Shown: one piece after another, positions 9,502 through 22,379 of the stretch | Position numbering within the stretch: the stretch's first letter is position 1 | Layout: the number at the start of each line of letters is the position of its first letter | Assembly: GCA_946185345.1 (NCBI GenBank) | Contig: CAMHJC010000011.1 | Span: forward strand, 1-38,284 | DNA length: 38,284 nt | Direction of reading: 5' to 3' | Source of the DNA: an uncultured Clostridia bacterium | Lineage (GTDB): Bacteria > Bacillota > Clostridia > Oscillospirales > Acutalibacteraceae | Program-made: the position numbers and the translations under genes | The notes under the pieces: model-generated | Seen by the model: the letters and a program-made list of their open reading frames with translations, nothing else | Told to the model about the DNA's origin: nothing | The model's database searches: none

Positions 9502-10497
9502 TCACCGCTTGTCGGGCAAATAACCGTCCGCATACCGTGAATTCTGCTCCCCCGGAAGTCTCAGTTCAAGAATGACGTGTTCCTCACGGTCCTGCTCTTC
9601 CGGAATCGTCATGTAATCGCCGTACATGTGTGTGAGATAGGCGTCATAATCCTTCGGCACCTGCCACATATGTCCTTCGTACTCCATCGGCACGGTTTCG
9701 ACAAAGCTCTCACGCCTGTACAATTCGCCGAAATAATGATTGCGTCCGCCCGGAACGGATACGTATTCCGAGCGGCTGTTTTTGCAAAGACCGTAGCACG
9801 TCTGGGTAAGAATCGCCCAGCGCCGCACCGTCATAAAGCAGAGCAGTCTGCCGATGCGAATTTTGGTTTTAAACACCTTGCGTATATCCTTCAGCTTTTG
9901 TCTGTCGTCAAAATCAGGATTGTTTTGCAGTAAACGGACAAGATCCATCATAAGACGGCGGTTTTTGTAAAAATTCCGGCAGGAAAGCAAAAATCCCATG
10001 CCCATACAAAAAAAGCCGTGTACCTTACGAAGCAGGGAATTGTCAAAGGTGTTTTCTATGCGAATCAAATCCACAAAAATGCCGCAGTCCTCCCGGCCGA
10101 CGTCCTCCTTACCCCTCACAATGCTGTCTCTGAGACGGACTTTGTTGATCATGATGCCGTACCCGGGAGTGCGGCAGGTTTCCAGCGTGTACTTGCCGGG
10201 ATATTTTTTCTCAAGTGCTTTGGCAAAACGGTCAAAATCACTGCCGAGAATGTCTATATCTATGTCATCGTCCCACGGAACAAAGCCATGATGTCTGACC
10301 GCTCCCAGCGCAGTGCCTCCGGTAAGGTGATAGGTGATTTTTTCTTCATCACAGATCGCTATAATATCCTCTGCGATGGACAGTACAACCTGTTGGTACC
10401 GCTCAAGCAGATCACCTTCTATTTTGATCACGCCTTTGGTATATTTGCTGATCAGCTTAAAGAGATCAAATGTAGAATAATTCTTTGATCGTCCCAT
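9502..10497 (-). CDS. LicD family phosphotransferase
   Basis: ITYHLTGGTALGAVRHHGFVPWDDDIDIDI is the LicD nucleotidyltransferase-fold signature. Confidence 0.93.
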   Translation of the reverse strand: MGRSKNYSTFDLFKLISKYTKGVIKIEGDLLERYQQVVLSIAEDIIAICDEEKITYHLTGGTALGAVRHHGFVPWDDDIDIDILGSDFDRFAKALEKKYPGKYTLETCRTPGYGIMINKVRLRDSIVRGKEDVGREDCGIFVDLIRIENTFDNSLLRKVHGFFCMGMGFLLSCRNFYKNRRLMMDLVRLLQNNPDFDDRQKLKDIRKVFKTKIRIGRLLCFMTVRRWAILTQTCYGLCKNSRSEYVSVPGGRNHYFGELYRRESFVETVPMEYEGHMWQVPKDYDAYLTHMYGDYMTIPEEQDREEHVILELRLPGEQNSRYADGYLPDKR

Positions 10498-10533
10498 AAA
10501 ATTCCCCTTAATTTCAATTGGCGGATATCTGCG

Positions 10534-11373
10534 TCAAAGGCTGCCGTCATATTTTACTCCCAGAAATTTCGCCCTGAGGAAGCCTGTGATTTTCCTGAAC
10601 CAGCTGACTTTTTCCATAAATCTGCACGGTATCTCGCAGATCTGATGTTTGTTCAGTCTGTCTGTACGCAGACAGTGATCCAGCCACACATTGAAAATAA
10701 TCTCGCTGACGCGGCCGTAAAATCTCGCATGAAAGGCCGAAAGCTCCGGCATGTCAACCTTTCCGGCATTCACACGGTTTTCCAGCTCAAAGAGTATATC
10801 AAAAAGCCATGCGCAGTATTCGTTCAGCAGCTCACGTTCCATGATGAACATGTTGAACATATAGCCGTAGGTGCGGTTGACCACCTTGTCGTAGGAGGAA
10901 ATGTATTCGGGGTATTTCTCCTGGATAATCTGGCGGGTTTCATCGAGCTGACTGATATAGTGAGTGTGTTTGTAGTGGCTGTATAAAGTCTCGATGTAAT
11001 ACTTTCTCTTTTTGGGAACAACCAGCTTTGCCTTGTCGAGCAGAGGCTCAAGCTCATTGTATTTCAACACGCCGTCGAAAGGATCCTTGGTTTTGTGACG
11101 GCTGAAATGTCTGCGGTAATGAACCAGTCCTATATAATCGGCGTCCAGATTTTTCCACGCCCAATAAATCCCGGTCAATTCACAGAAACCGGGATTTTTG
11201 AGTGAGATGTTGTCTCCTGTATTATCCTTGACATAGCCCAGATCCAAAGCATTGCCATCATCGTCTTTTTTGCCTTCGGCTCCCACATGAAGCGGAATAT
11301 ACATTTCATCCTCCGGCATTCGAAACGCCTTGTGTGACGCAACTATAATCTTTACCGTTTTGCCTTCTACCAT
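10534..11373 (-). CDS. DUF4422 domain-containing (putative glycosyltransferase) protein
   Basis: KIIVASHKAFRMPEDEMYIPLHVGAE...DNTGDNISLKNPGFCELTGIYWAWKNLDADYIGLVHYRRHF, typical of DUF4422; RBS GAGAGGAG. Confidence 0.9.
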   Translation of the reverse strand: MVEGKTVKIIVASHKAFRMPEDEMYIPLHVGAEGKKDDDGNALDLGYVKDNTGDNISLKNPGFCELTGIYWAWKNLDADYIGLVHYRRHFSRHKTKDPFDGVLKYNELEPLLDKAKLVVPKKRKYYIETLYSHYKHTHYISQLDETRQIIQEKYPEYISSYDKVVNRTYGYMFNMFIMERELLNEYCAWLFDILFELENRVNAGKVDMPELSAFHARFYGRVSEIIFNVWLDHCLRTDRLNKHQICEIPCRFMEKVSWFRKITGFLRAKFLGVKYDGSL

Positions 11374-11611
11374 GTCTTCTCCTCTCAGGCGCAGCCGCTT
11401 CAGGGTAATTCCGCAGCGATCAGCCTAATTGATTATTCAAACACTGTTACAAACCATAAGGTTACTTTTACTAAAATCCCAGATAAAAATCAACCTGCCC
11501 GACCAAAAAAGTACTGAAAACAAAAAAAATCTGTCATTCGACTATTTTCAGCAGAGGTCAGTCAAAATATTTGTACACATTCGTTTCTGACTGCATTGCA
11601 TATCTTTTTAT

Positions 11612-11640
11612 AGTATACCACATCTTTTTTAAAACTTCAA
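11612..11640 (-). promoter_or_regulatory. SigA-like promoter for the polysaccharide cluster
   Basis: Minus strand TTGAAG-17 nt-TATACT, about 240 nt upstream of the first gene (start 11373). Confidence 0.65.
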
Positions 11641-11712
11641 CACGCTTTGCATACATATTAAATTGTTTTTTTCTTTAAATTTTTGATGATTATGTGAGTG
11701 TCACCTTCATCA

Positions 11713-11757
11713 ATAAAAAGCTCCGGGCGGAATGATTGCTGCAATTCCGTCCGGAGG
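11713..11757 (-). terminator. Rho-independent terminator of the Na/Pi cotransporter gene
   Basis: Minus strand CTCCGGACGGAAT-loop-ATTCCGCCCGGAG-CTTTTTATTG. Confidence 0.85.
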
Positions 11758-11786
11758 CTGAATAACATTCAATTTGTGTGAAAAAT

Positions 11787-13592
11787 TTATGCTGTTACAA
11801 CAGCGGAAACCTTTGCTTCCGTTGAATCCTTTTCGGTCTTTTTCAGGGAGTATTTCTCCCGGTACTGTTCTATCAGTTCATCCGAAAGGCTGTTTTTGAG
11901 TTCATCGCCGAGATTGTCAACGTGAATGCTGTAGCTTTCGTCGTGAGCCTCAATCATGGCAAATATCACCTTGGAACAGTGTACCGCAATTCGCTCGAAA
12001 TTGGTGAGAAGCTCATTGAACTCCGTACCCTGTTTGATGGTGCAGACGCCCGATTGCAGGCGTTCCACGTGATGCACTTCAGCCTTGCTGCAAAGAGAAC
12101 GGATCACCATGGTGAGAGCCGAAACTCTGCCGTCAGTGCGCCAGCGATTGTGAATGAAATCGTCCACGGTAATGCCTACGATCTCGTTCACGGCCTTCTC
12201 CATCACTTCCAGCTCCGCCTGAGCGTCCTCGGAATAAACAATGCCGTTTTCGCTCTTTTCACGTGCCACAAATGTGATGATCATGGCGTGGTCGGTGAGT
12301 CTTTCGAGATAGGAAAGCGAATGGAGATACTTGAAGACATTGGCGCTCTGTTCCTTGGTCAGCTCGCTTTTGGAGAGTTTCATCAGGTAAGTGCCGATGG
12401 AATCCTCGTAAAGATCGCCCAGCTTCTCATAACGCTCGACCTTATGGAATTTTTCCTCATCGTAATCCCTGAGCAGGTCGAAGCAGGCGTGAATACTCTT
12501 CTGCGCAGTAAGCGCCATGTCATACACGGCCTTCTGCGACTGGGAAATCGCCAGCGCCGGATAAGGCAGGAAACGCTCGTCCAGTGCGATCGGTTCAAGA
12601 ACCTGCGCATCGTCGCCCGACGGCTTATCCTTGATCAGCATACAGGTCATTTTGTCGATAGGCCCGATAAACGGGAACAGCACGACGACATTGAAAAATC
12701 TGAAGATGGTATTGACCAGTGCGATTGTCACGGTGCTCATGGTCATCGTGGTGAAGGAAAAATGAATAAACGCATCCAGAATATAGAACACCGGAGCGCA
12801 GACCACAACGCCCAGCACCGAAATAATCAGATAAACCCAGGCCGTGCGCCGTCCGTCCGTATTGGCGCTGAAGGCCGAAAGCAGCACCGGCAGCGCAGCA
12901 CCTATGGAAATGCCCAGAATAATGGGCAGCGCCGTATGGAAGTCAATGGCGCCCGTCACGGTAAGCGCCTGAAGGATACCGACCGAGGCCGATGCGCTCT
13001 GGAGAACAGCCGTCACCAGAATACCCACAAGAATTCCGATGACAGGATCGGAAAACATCGTGAGGATGCTGAGAAAGGCTTCACTTTTGGCAAGAGGAGC
13101 GACCGAACCGCTCATCGTCTCCATACCGACCATAAGCACGACAAAGCCAAGCATGATGTCGCCCACATTGTCATACTTCTTTTTGAACATGCGAACAAAA
13201 ATACCCACAAGCGCAACTATGCCGGTAAGGGTGGCGGTGGACAGGAGCGACACCCAGCCGTCGCCGCCTCCGACCTCGGAGAGACAGATGACCCAACCGG
13301 TAACGCTCGTACCCAGTATCGCGCCCAGAATAATCGGGATCGACCGGCGAAACTTCATCATGCCGGAGTTGACGAAGCCGACCGCCATAACAGAAGTAGC
13401 GGAAGACGACTGGATAATGGCCGTAACGCCTGTACCCAGCAGCAGTCCCTTCAAAGGAGTATCGGTCAGCTTGGCAAGCAGAAGTTCAAACTTGCCTCCC
13501 GCGGTTCTCTTCAGTCCGTCGCCCATAAGGGACATACCGAAAAGGAACAGCACCATTCCGCAAATAAGTTCAAATAGATTTGAAATATTCAT
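11787..13592 (-). CDS. Na/Pi cotransporter family protein with C-terminal PhoU-like domain
   Basis: GMVLFLFGMSLMGDGLKRTAGGKFE, GTGVTAIIQSSSATSVMAVGFVNSG and second QSASASVGILQAL repeat. Confidence 0.94.
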   Translation of the reverse strand: MNISNLFELICGMVLFLFGMSLMGDGLKRTAGGKFELLLAKLTDTPLKGLLLGTGVTAIIQSSSATSVMAVGFVNSGMMKFRRSIPIILGAILGTSVTGWVICLSEVGGGDGWVSLLSTATLTGIVALVGIFVRMFKKKYDNVGDIMLGFVVLMVGMETMSGSVAPLAKSEAFLSILTMFSDPVIGILVGILVTAVLQSASASVGILQALTVTGAIDFHTALPIILGISIGAALPVLLSAFSANTDGRRTAWVYLIISVLGVVVCAPVFYILDAFIHFSFTTMTMSTVTIALVNTIFRFFNVVVLFPFIGPIDKMTCMLIKDKPSGDDAQVLEPIALDERFLPYPALAISQSQKAVYDMALTAQKSIHACFDLLRDYDEEKFHKVERYEKLGDLYEDSIGTYLMKLSKSELTKEQSANVFKYLHSLSYLERLTDHAMIITFVAREKSENGIVYSEDAQAELEVMEKAVNEIVGITVDDFIHNRWRTDGRVSALTMVIRSLCSKAEVHHVERLQSGVCTIKQGTEFNELLTNFERIAVHCSKVIFAMIEAHDESYSIHVDNLGDELKNSLSDELIEQYREKYSLKKTEKDSTEAKVSAVVTA

Positions 13593-13654
13593 CTTGTCAC
13601 ACTCTCATCGGGTTAAATATTATTCTTAATTATCAAATAGCCCTTGTCCTTATG

Positions 13655-13683
13655 ATTGTAACATAACGATGTGGATATGTCAA
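13655..13683 (-). promoter_or_regulatory. SigA-like promoter of the Na/Pi cotransporter
   Basis: Minus strand TTGACA-17 nt-TACAAT. Confidence 0.75.
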
Positions 13684-13740
13684 GAAAGATTGCATTTTTT
13701 GGCTGATTTATTAAGGAATACAAATGCGCCTTCCGGCCGC

Positions 13741-17373
<3,633 letters not shown>

Positions 17374-17421
17374 TTATCCTGCCTCCGTTCCTGTCGATGA
17401 AGAAAAAACGCTGTAAAGAAC

Positions 17422-17450
17422 AGTATAACCTATTTTTCGGCTGACATCAA
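17422..17450 (-). promoter_or_regulatory. SigA-like promoter of the SNF2 gene
   Basis: Minus strand TTGATG-17 nt-TATACT. Confidence 0.6.
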
Positions 17451-17453
17451 GTG

Positions 17454-17503
17454 TAAAAAACCGTCTGCATATCGTTTCTCATAAAAAAACGATATGCAGA
17501 CGG
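17454..17503 (-). terminator. Rho-independent terminator of the zinc-ribbon/discoidin-like gene
   Basis: Minus strand CCGTCTGCATATCGTTT-loop-AAACGATATGCAGACGG-TTTTTTAC, 17-bp perfect stem. Confidence 0.9.
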
Positions 17504-17532
17504 TGGATCAAACGTTGTCAGACAGCGGCGGA

Positions 17533-18513
17533 TTACTGATAGATAATCTCACTCAGGCATGTATCGGAATAACTGTTGCCCTGATAAACGCCGTTGATCG
17601 TAAATCTGATATAGCAGGTCTCACGGCTGTCAAAAGTGAAGGTCTGAGGCGATTTGGTATCAGCCAGTGTAAAGCTCTCGGTAGAACCGTCGTCAAATTC
17701 CAGCGTGAATTCCTTTACTCTGGAGTTAAGCATATAGAAATCCCTGGAAGATGTATTGTACGATGTGTTCTGATAACCGTTGTAAACCGTAACGCTGCTC
17801 ACATTTCTGGCGGAAGCGTCCGAATTATACACAAGCAGCCATTCGCCTATGCCGTAGTCGTTTTTGGCGCTCTTGCCGTCCTGCCAGCTGGAATTAATGT
17901 TTCCGTCGAACACTTCGTAAGGCAATCCCCTGGTTCCGCGCCAGTCAGCGTAGGAAGAAGCCCTTACTTTGCCGAATGTCTGTCCGTTGAGTGCGAATTC
18001 CCGATAGCTGCTGTCGGAAGCGTCAGCCGGCAGATCGTGCCGGATAACGACAGGTTCTTCGGAAGACACCTCAAAAGAAGCATCGCCCTCGTCACCGTCA
18101 TCGGTATTATCTTGGGTATAAGACGTCTGTCTGTCACCGCCGCCTTCGCCGTTTCCGCCGAATATCATGCCCAGCCTGTCGCCGTACATAATCAGGGCGA
18201 CCGCTCCGACCGCCACCAGAAGGATGACCAGCGCCACGACAACCGAAGCGATGAGCGCGCCCGCATTGGACTTTTTCTTCTTTTCCTTCTGAACGCCGGC
18301 AGCGCTGAGAGGACTTCCGCAGCTCACGCAGAACCGGCAGCCCTTGGGCGACGGCTTCCCGCATCGGCCGCAGATGATCTGATCCGGATTGGGTGAAGGA
18401 CGATTCACGACCGAAAGATCACGGCTTCCGCAGCCGGTGCAGAATCTTACATTGGGCGGAAGCAGACTGCCGCAGCTGTTGCATTTTAAACCGCTGTTCG
18501 TTTGATTGTTCAT
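17533..18513 (-). CDS. Zinc-ribbon, single-TM protein with C-terminal discoidin-like/NADase-type glycan-binding-like domain
   Basis: Two CxxC-N-CxxC ribbons (CNSCGSLLPPNVRFCTGCG; CGRCGKPSPKGCRFCVSCG), TM segment AGALIASVVVALVILLVAVGAVALIM, C-terminal beta-rich domain 'YEVFDGNINSSWQDG...GIGEWLLVY'. Confidence 0.8.
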   Translation of the reverse strand: MNNQTNSGLKCNSCGSLLPPNVRFCTGCGSRDLSVVNRPSPNPDQIICGRCGKPSPKGCRFCVSCGSPLSAAGVQKEKKKKSNAGALIASVVVALVILLVAVGAVALIMYGDRLGMIFGGNGEGGGDRQTSYTQDNTDDGDEGDASFEVSSEEPVVIRHDLPADASDSSYREFALNGQTFGKVRASSYADWRGTRGLPYEVFDGNINSSWQDGKSAKNDYGIGEWLLVYNSDASARNVSSVTVYNGYQNTSYNTSSRDFYMLNSRVKEFTLEFDDGSTESFTLADTKSPQTFTFDSRETCYIRFTINGVYQGNSYSDTCLSEIIYQ

Positions 18514-18604
18514 AATTATTCCTCCGATAAAATTTCATCAATATACAATCAATCACAATTATCACATAACCACCGCACGCATTAACCCTCAAATCACACG
18601 TATT

Positions 18605-18632
18605 ATTATAACATGTTTAATCAAATTGTCAA
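18605..18632 (-). promoter_or_regulatory. SigA-like promoter of the zinc-ribbon gene (divergent from the degV promoter)
   Basis: Minus strand TTGACA-16 nt-TATAAT. Confidence 0.7.
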
Positions 18633-18678
18633 TAATTTATGTAAAACTAAAGAATTGTCGCATAAAAAACTAAACTTC

Positions 18679-18708
18679 TTGACATTTGCCGTGGTCAGGG
18701 ATTATAAT
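18679..18708 (+). promoter_or_regulatory. SigA-like promoter of the degV gene
   Basis: TTGACA-18 nt-TATAAT. Confidence 0.75.
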
Positions 18709-18796
18709 CAAACTGTCGGAGAAATGACGTACACACCCGAATCAGGCATTCCCGGCAATCTTAGAATTATCCCCTGTCAAGGAGGACGTTTGAATT

Positions 18797-19618
18797 ATGA
18801 TCAGAGTATTTGTTGATTCCGGCAGCAGTATTAAGCAGGACGAAAAAAAGCACTATAACGTAGAGATCATTCCCCTTAAAATCTTGCTTGGTGACAAGGA
18901 GTACAGCGACGGCATAGACCTTTCGATGGACTTTTTCTACTCTCAGCTGATTGACGAGGGAATTTTCCCGAAAACCTCTCTTCCTTCTCTCGAAGAAACA
19001 GAAAAGAAAATAATGGAATTTGTCGAGAAAGGCGACGAAGTGATTATTCTGCCTATTTCCTCCGGCATTTCCGGTACATACAACACATTCCGCATTATGT
19101 TTGAGGAGTGTCCGCAGGTTCGTGTGGTTGACACCAAAACCGCTGTGGGCGGCGTCAGAATTCTGGTGGAGGAGGTCAACAAGTACAGGGACAAAGACCT
19201 TGACTTCATCGTGGAAAAACTCAACGAGCTTATTCCCCGCATCAGAGTGGCCGCCATTCCCGAAACGCTTGAGTACCTGCACAGAGGCGGCAGACTGAGC
19301 AAAACCGCCTATGTCGCCGGCAGCCTGGCACAGGTCAAGCCGCTGATCACCTTTGAGGACGGCTATGTGAAGGTGCTGACCAAGGCCATCGGCCTCAAAC
19401 GCGCCATGATGACGCTGGCCAAGCTTGTTGAAACCGAGTGTGATCCCGAATACTCCATTATTCCGTCATACACCTATTCCAACAAGAACCTTGTGGAGCT
19501 CATCAAAATGACGAAGCATGAATTTCTGCCCTCCATGGGTCATCAGGACAATCTCGACCCGGCCATCGCCTGCCACTGGGGGCCGAATGCATTTGGCTAC
19601 ATCTTCGTGCGCAAATAA
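18797..19618 (+). CDS. DegV family fatty-acid-binding protein
   Basis: RVFVDSGSSI..., IPLKILLGDKEYSDGIDLSMDFFYSQL, TSLPSLEE, VIILPISSGISGTYNTFRI, YLHRGGRLSKTAYVAGSLAQVKPLITFEDG. Confidence 0.94.
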   Translation: MIRVFVDSGSSIKQDEKKHYNVEIIPLKILLGDKEYSDGIDLSMDFFYSQLIDEGIFPKTSLPSLEETEKKIMEFVEKGDEVIILPISSGISGTYNTFRIMFEECPQVRVVDTKTAVGGVRILVEEVNKYRDKDLDFIVEKLNELIPRIRVAAIPETLEYLHRGGRLSKTAYVAGSLAQVKPLITFEDGYVKVLTKAIGLKRAMMTLAKLVETECDPEYSIIPSYTYSNKNLVELIKMTKHEFLPSMGHQDNLDPAIACHWGPNAFGYIFVRK

Positions 19619-19651
19619 TCCGGCATATCCGATCATTCCATACAAGAAATT

Positions 19652-19692
19652 TACCGCCTGAGGGAAATCGCTTCTCCCTCAGGCGGTTTTTT
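19652..19692 (+). terminator. Rho-independent terminator of degV
   Basis: ACCGCCTGAGGGA-loop-TCCCTCAGGCGGT-TTTTT. Confidence 0.9.
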
Positions 19693-19698
19693 GACGGG

Positions 19699-22212
19699 TC
19701 ATTTTTTCTTTTTCTTCTTCTGATTTTTCTTGTTGTCGCCCGCTTCGCCAAACAGTATCTCGCTGAGATTCATGCTGCTGTAGGCCGACGGGTCGAGTTT
19801 GAGGCTGGGAAGATTTTTCGCCGGCATGTCGATGAGACTGTCGTCGTCCACATCCGCAAATGCCGCAGCAGCGGTCTGCTGCGGAATATTCCCGGACTTT
19901 TGCTCCTCCTCCTGCTTTTTGTTCTTGCCCTTCTTGTCGCCCTTTTTGGACTCGGCCTTTTTCTGGGCGGCTTTTTCGGCCGCCTTTTTCGCTGCCTTTT
20001 TGGCGGCTTTTTCGTCCTTCTTTTTGGACTTCTTTTCGTTCTGTGTCTGCTCGGCAGCCGCTTCCGCTCTGGCGCCGTACTGTCTGTGGGATTCCTCCGT
20101 CTCGGTGTTGACGGGCGTTTCCATATTGGCCAGGAGCGACTTCTTGATGCCGCCTTCGTGTGAGAATTTATGCTTGCGGGCAGGCTGACTGTCCGATTCC
20201 GTCGGGACGGGCTGATTTCTGGAAGGAGTCTGCGTCTGGGCCTGCAGGGCCGCCTGATTTTCTTCCAACTGCCTGATGGCCTCGCTGCGGCGTATTTCAT
20301 GCCGTTCACGCAAAGCGCTGCGCACCTGCTCGGGAATGGACTCGCTCATTCTGGAAGACGGCGTGAAGAATGTATTGACCGCACTGTGAAGCCGGCTGTC
20401 GTTATTCAGCGGAGCGGCGGAATTGGGTCTGATGCTCTGAATCTGTGCCGGATCGGGCTTTGAAGGTCTGCTGATACGGCGGATGGCGGTGTATTTCGCA
20501 TTGGGCATCAGCCTGTGATAAATATGTCCCGGAATCCAGCGGCCGTTTACCTCGTACATCTCATCATCGTATTCGATGTGGCGGATTCCTCTCCGCACGG
20601 CCACGATGTATCGCCTGTGCGGCTTGGAAAGGGTGCGCTTCGGCGGCTCGGGCGGAACGGGTCTGGGTCTTTCGGGTTCGATATCCTCCACGGGCATCCG
20701 TTTCGGTTTTTCAAAACTGAGGGCCGGCAGCGGAATGTCGTCATCCGTAAATCTGACCGGTGCGAGGTCAACCGGGTCGGCCTTCGGCGGCTCCGGTTTG
20801 GGCGACTCCGGTTTGGGCGGCTCCGGCGTCACGGGTTCGTCCTGAATATAGTCGTTTTCATCAAAGCCGTCAAAGGCGCTGCCCAGATGATAGGTCAGCT
20901 TGGCGCCGTCCATGTTGTCCTCGGTGGATTTGATGAATTTGCGGTCGTCCACGATCTTTTCAAACACCATATCGGCAGGGTCCGCCGGTTTGCTCTCGTT
21001 CTTCTGCAATGAAACGGGTCTGGGCGGAGCTTCCTCTGAGGATACGGGGGGTTGGCTGTGGTTGTCGGCCACCTCGTTGTAATCCTGCTCCGGCTGGCCG
21101 CGCAGAATACTCGACGAATAATACATGATTTCCGACACTCGTTCGGCACGTCCGGAACTGCGTGTCATGCTGTAGGCGGCTATTTCGGCTTCCTCGCCGT
21201 AATCCAGCGTGATCGGATCGGGAGCGGAGGACTGGGTAATGACCACGGGAGCGGACGAAATATCCTTCGTCATATCAACCGCGTCAAATTCATTCCTTGT
21301 CACGGGATGATATTCCTTATAGGTATTTTTTGAAACAGGATATGCGGGGGGCTTGTTTTCCTGCGCCGACAGGTCGAGCGCACGCTGAAGCTCCTCCTCC
21401 TTGGTGCGGCTGCTTTTTTCCATGAAGCTCTCGATGAGTCCTATCATGCTGTCATACTGCTTTTTCTCAGGCGAAATCGGCATGGGAGAATTGTCAATGA
21501 GATTTTCTATGGAATAATACTCCTGCTCCTGGGTAGGTTCACTCTTTTCCGGCCACTTGAATTGATCCTGCTGGGCGTAATCCTTGCGGAAAAGCGAGAT
21601 ATTGTTAATCTCATCGTCGTCCAGACCCGCACCGAAGGACGACATCACGCTGTTGAGATCGGTCAGCTCGCCGGTAATATCTTCCTCGTCCACCGACACA
21701 TTCACCTGGGGCTTTTCCTCATAAGGCTCCGGCATCGGACGCTTCGGCCAGGCGCCGCGGCATTTTTCCAGCGTGTCGGAAGAATTGATACGCAGCCACA
21801 GTCCCTGCGGAACATCAGGATTGTAGCGGATTCCGGCAGGATAATCCACCGTATTCCAGTCGGTTCCCAGCGGAGTATCGTCCAGGCAGACGACAATCTT
21901 CTGTTTCGGGCTGTTCATCACGGCACGAGGTTCAAATTCGTTATACGAAGCGTACTTCAGGTAGCTTTTGGACAAAAAGACCATCGCCACTTCGGAATTG
22001 CTAAGCCGCTCGGCTATACGCATATTGGAAGGATTCCCGCAGGCAGCGCTGCTCCAGAGCCTGAACCCCTCGTTATACATTTTCACGGCAATAGCGTAAG
22101 CGATCCTTTCGTCCTGCTGCGCATAGGATATAAACACATAGGGCGATCTCCCCTCATATTCGGGGATAGGTGCAAATGCCATACAATCAAACACCTCTAA
22201 AAGCTTTCTCAA
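19699..22212 (-). CDS. TIR domain-containing protein with long Pro/Glu-rich region and Lys-rich C-terminus
   Basis: N-terminal YVFISYAQQDERIAYAIAVKMYNEGFRLWSSAACGNPSN...VAMVFLSKSYLKYASYNEFEPRAVMNSPKQKIVVCLDD is TIR-like; then low-complexity EPPKPESPKPEPPK and KKKDEKAAKKAAKKAAEKAAQKK tracts. Confidence 0.85.
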   Translation of the reverse strand: MRKLLEVFDCMAFAPIPEYEGRSPYVFISYAQQDERIAYAIAVKMYNEGFRLWSSAACGNPSNMRIAERLSNSEVAMVFLSKSYLKYASYNEFEPRAVMNSPKQKIVVCLDDTPLGTDWNTVDYPAGIRYNPDVPQGLWLRINSSDTLEKCRGAWPKRPMPEPYEEKPQVNVSVDEEDITGELTDLNSVMSSFGAGLDDDEINNISLFRKDYAQQDQFKWPEKSEPTQEQEYYSIENLIDNSPMPISPEKKQYDSMIGLIESFMEKSSRTKEEELQRALDLSAQENKPPAYPVSKNTYKEYHPVTRNEFDAVDMTKDISSAPVVITQSSAPDPITLDYGEEAEIAAYSMTRSSGRAERVSEIMYYSSSILRGQPEQDYNEVADNHSQPPVSSEEAPPRPVSLQKNESKPADPADMVFEKIVDDRKFIKSTEDNMDGAKLTYHLGSAFDGFDENDYIQDEPVTPEPPKPESPKPEPPKADPVDLAPVRFTDDDIPLPALSFEKPKRMPVEDIEPERPRPVPPEPPKRTLSKPHRRYIVAVRRGIRHIEYDDEMYEVNGRWIPGHIYHRLMPNAKYTAIRRISRPSKPDPAQIQSIRPNSAAPLNNDSRLHSAVNTFFTPSSRMSESIPEQVRSALRERHEIRRSEAIRQLEENQAALQAQTQTPSRNQPVPTESDSQPARKHKFSHEGGIKKSLLANMETPVNTETEESHRQYGARAEAAAEQTQNEKKSKKKDEKAAKKAAKKAAEKAAQKKAESKKGDKKGKNKKQEEEQKSGNIPQQTAAAAFADVDDDSLIDMPAKNLPSLKLDPSAYSSMNLSEILFGEAGDNKKNQKKKKKK

Positions 22213-22226
22213 AGAATATTATTTTT

Positions 22227-22255
22227 ATTATACATTAATTAACCTGAGTGTGCAA
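22227..22255 (-). promoter_or_regulatory. SigA-like promoter of the TIR gene
   Basis: Minus strand TTGCAC-17 nt-TATAAT. Confidence 0.65.
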
Positions 22256-22379
22256 GAGAATCGGCCAATTGTTGAACAACAGTTTACAATTTAGGCAAAT
22301 GACGGTTTCCGCACATAAATTCGGAAAAACGGCAGATACTAAACGCAGATCACTATGAAAGGACGGTTCAGCAATCAAA

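Noticed and set aside
11922-13577. 551-aa + strand ORF opposite the Na/Pi cotransporter
   Set aside because: His/Arg-rich shadow translation with no family resemblance; the sense gene has promoter and terminator.
19850-20165. Hydrophobic + strand ORFs (129 aa, 87 aa) opposite the TIR gene tail
   Set aside because: Reverse complement of Lys/Ala codons yields Phe/Leu/Gly-rich artefacts.
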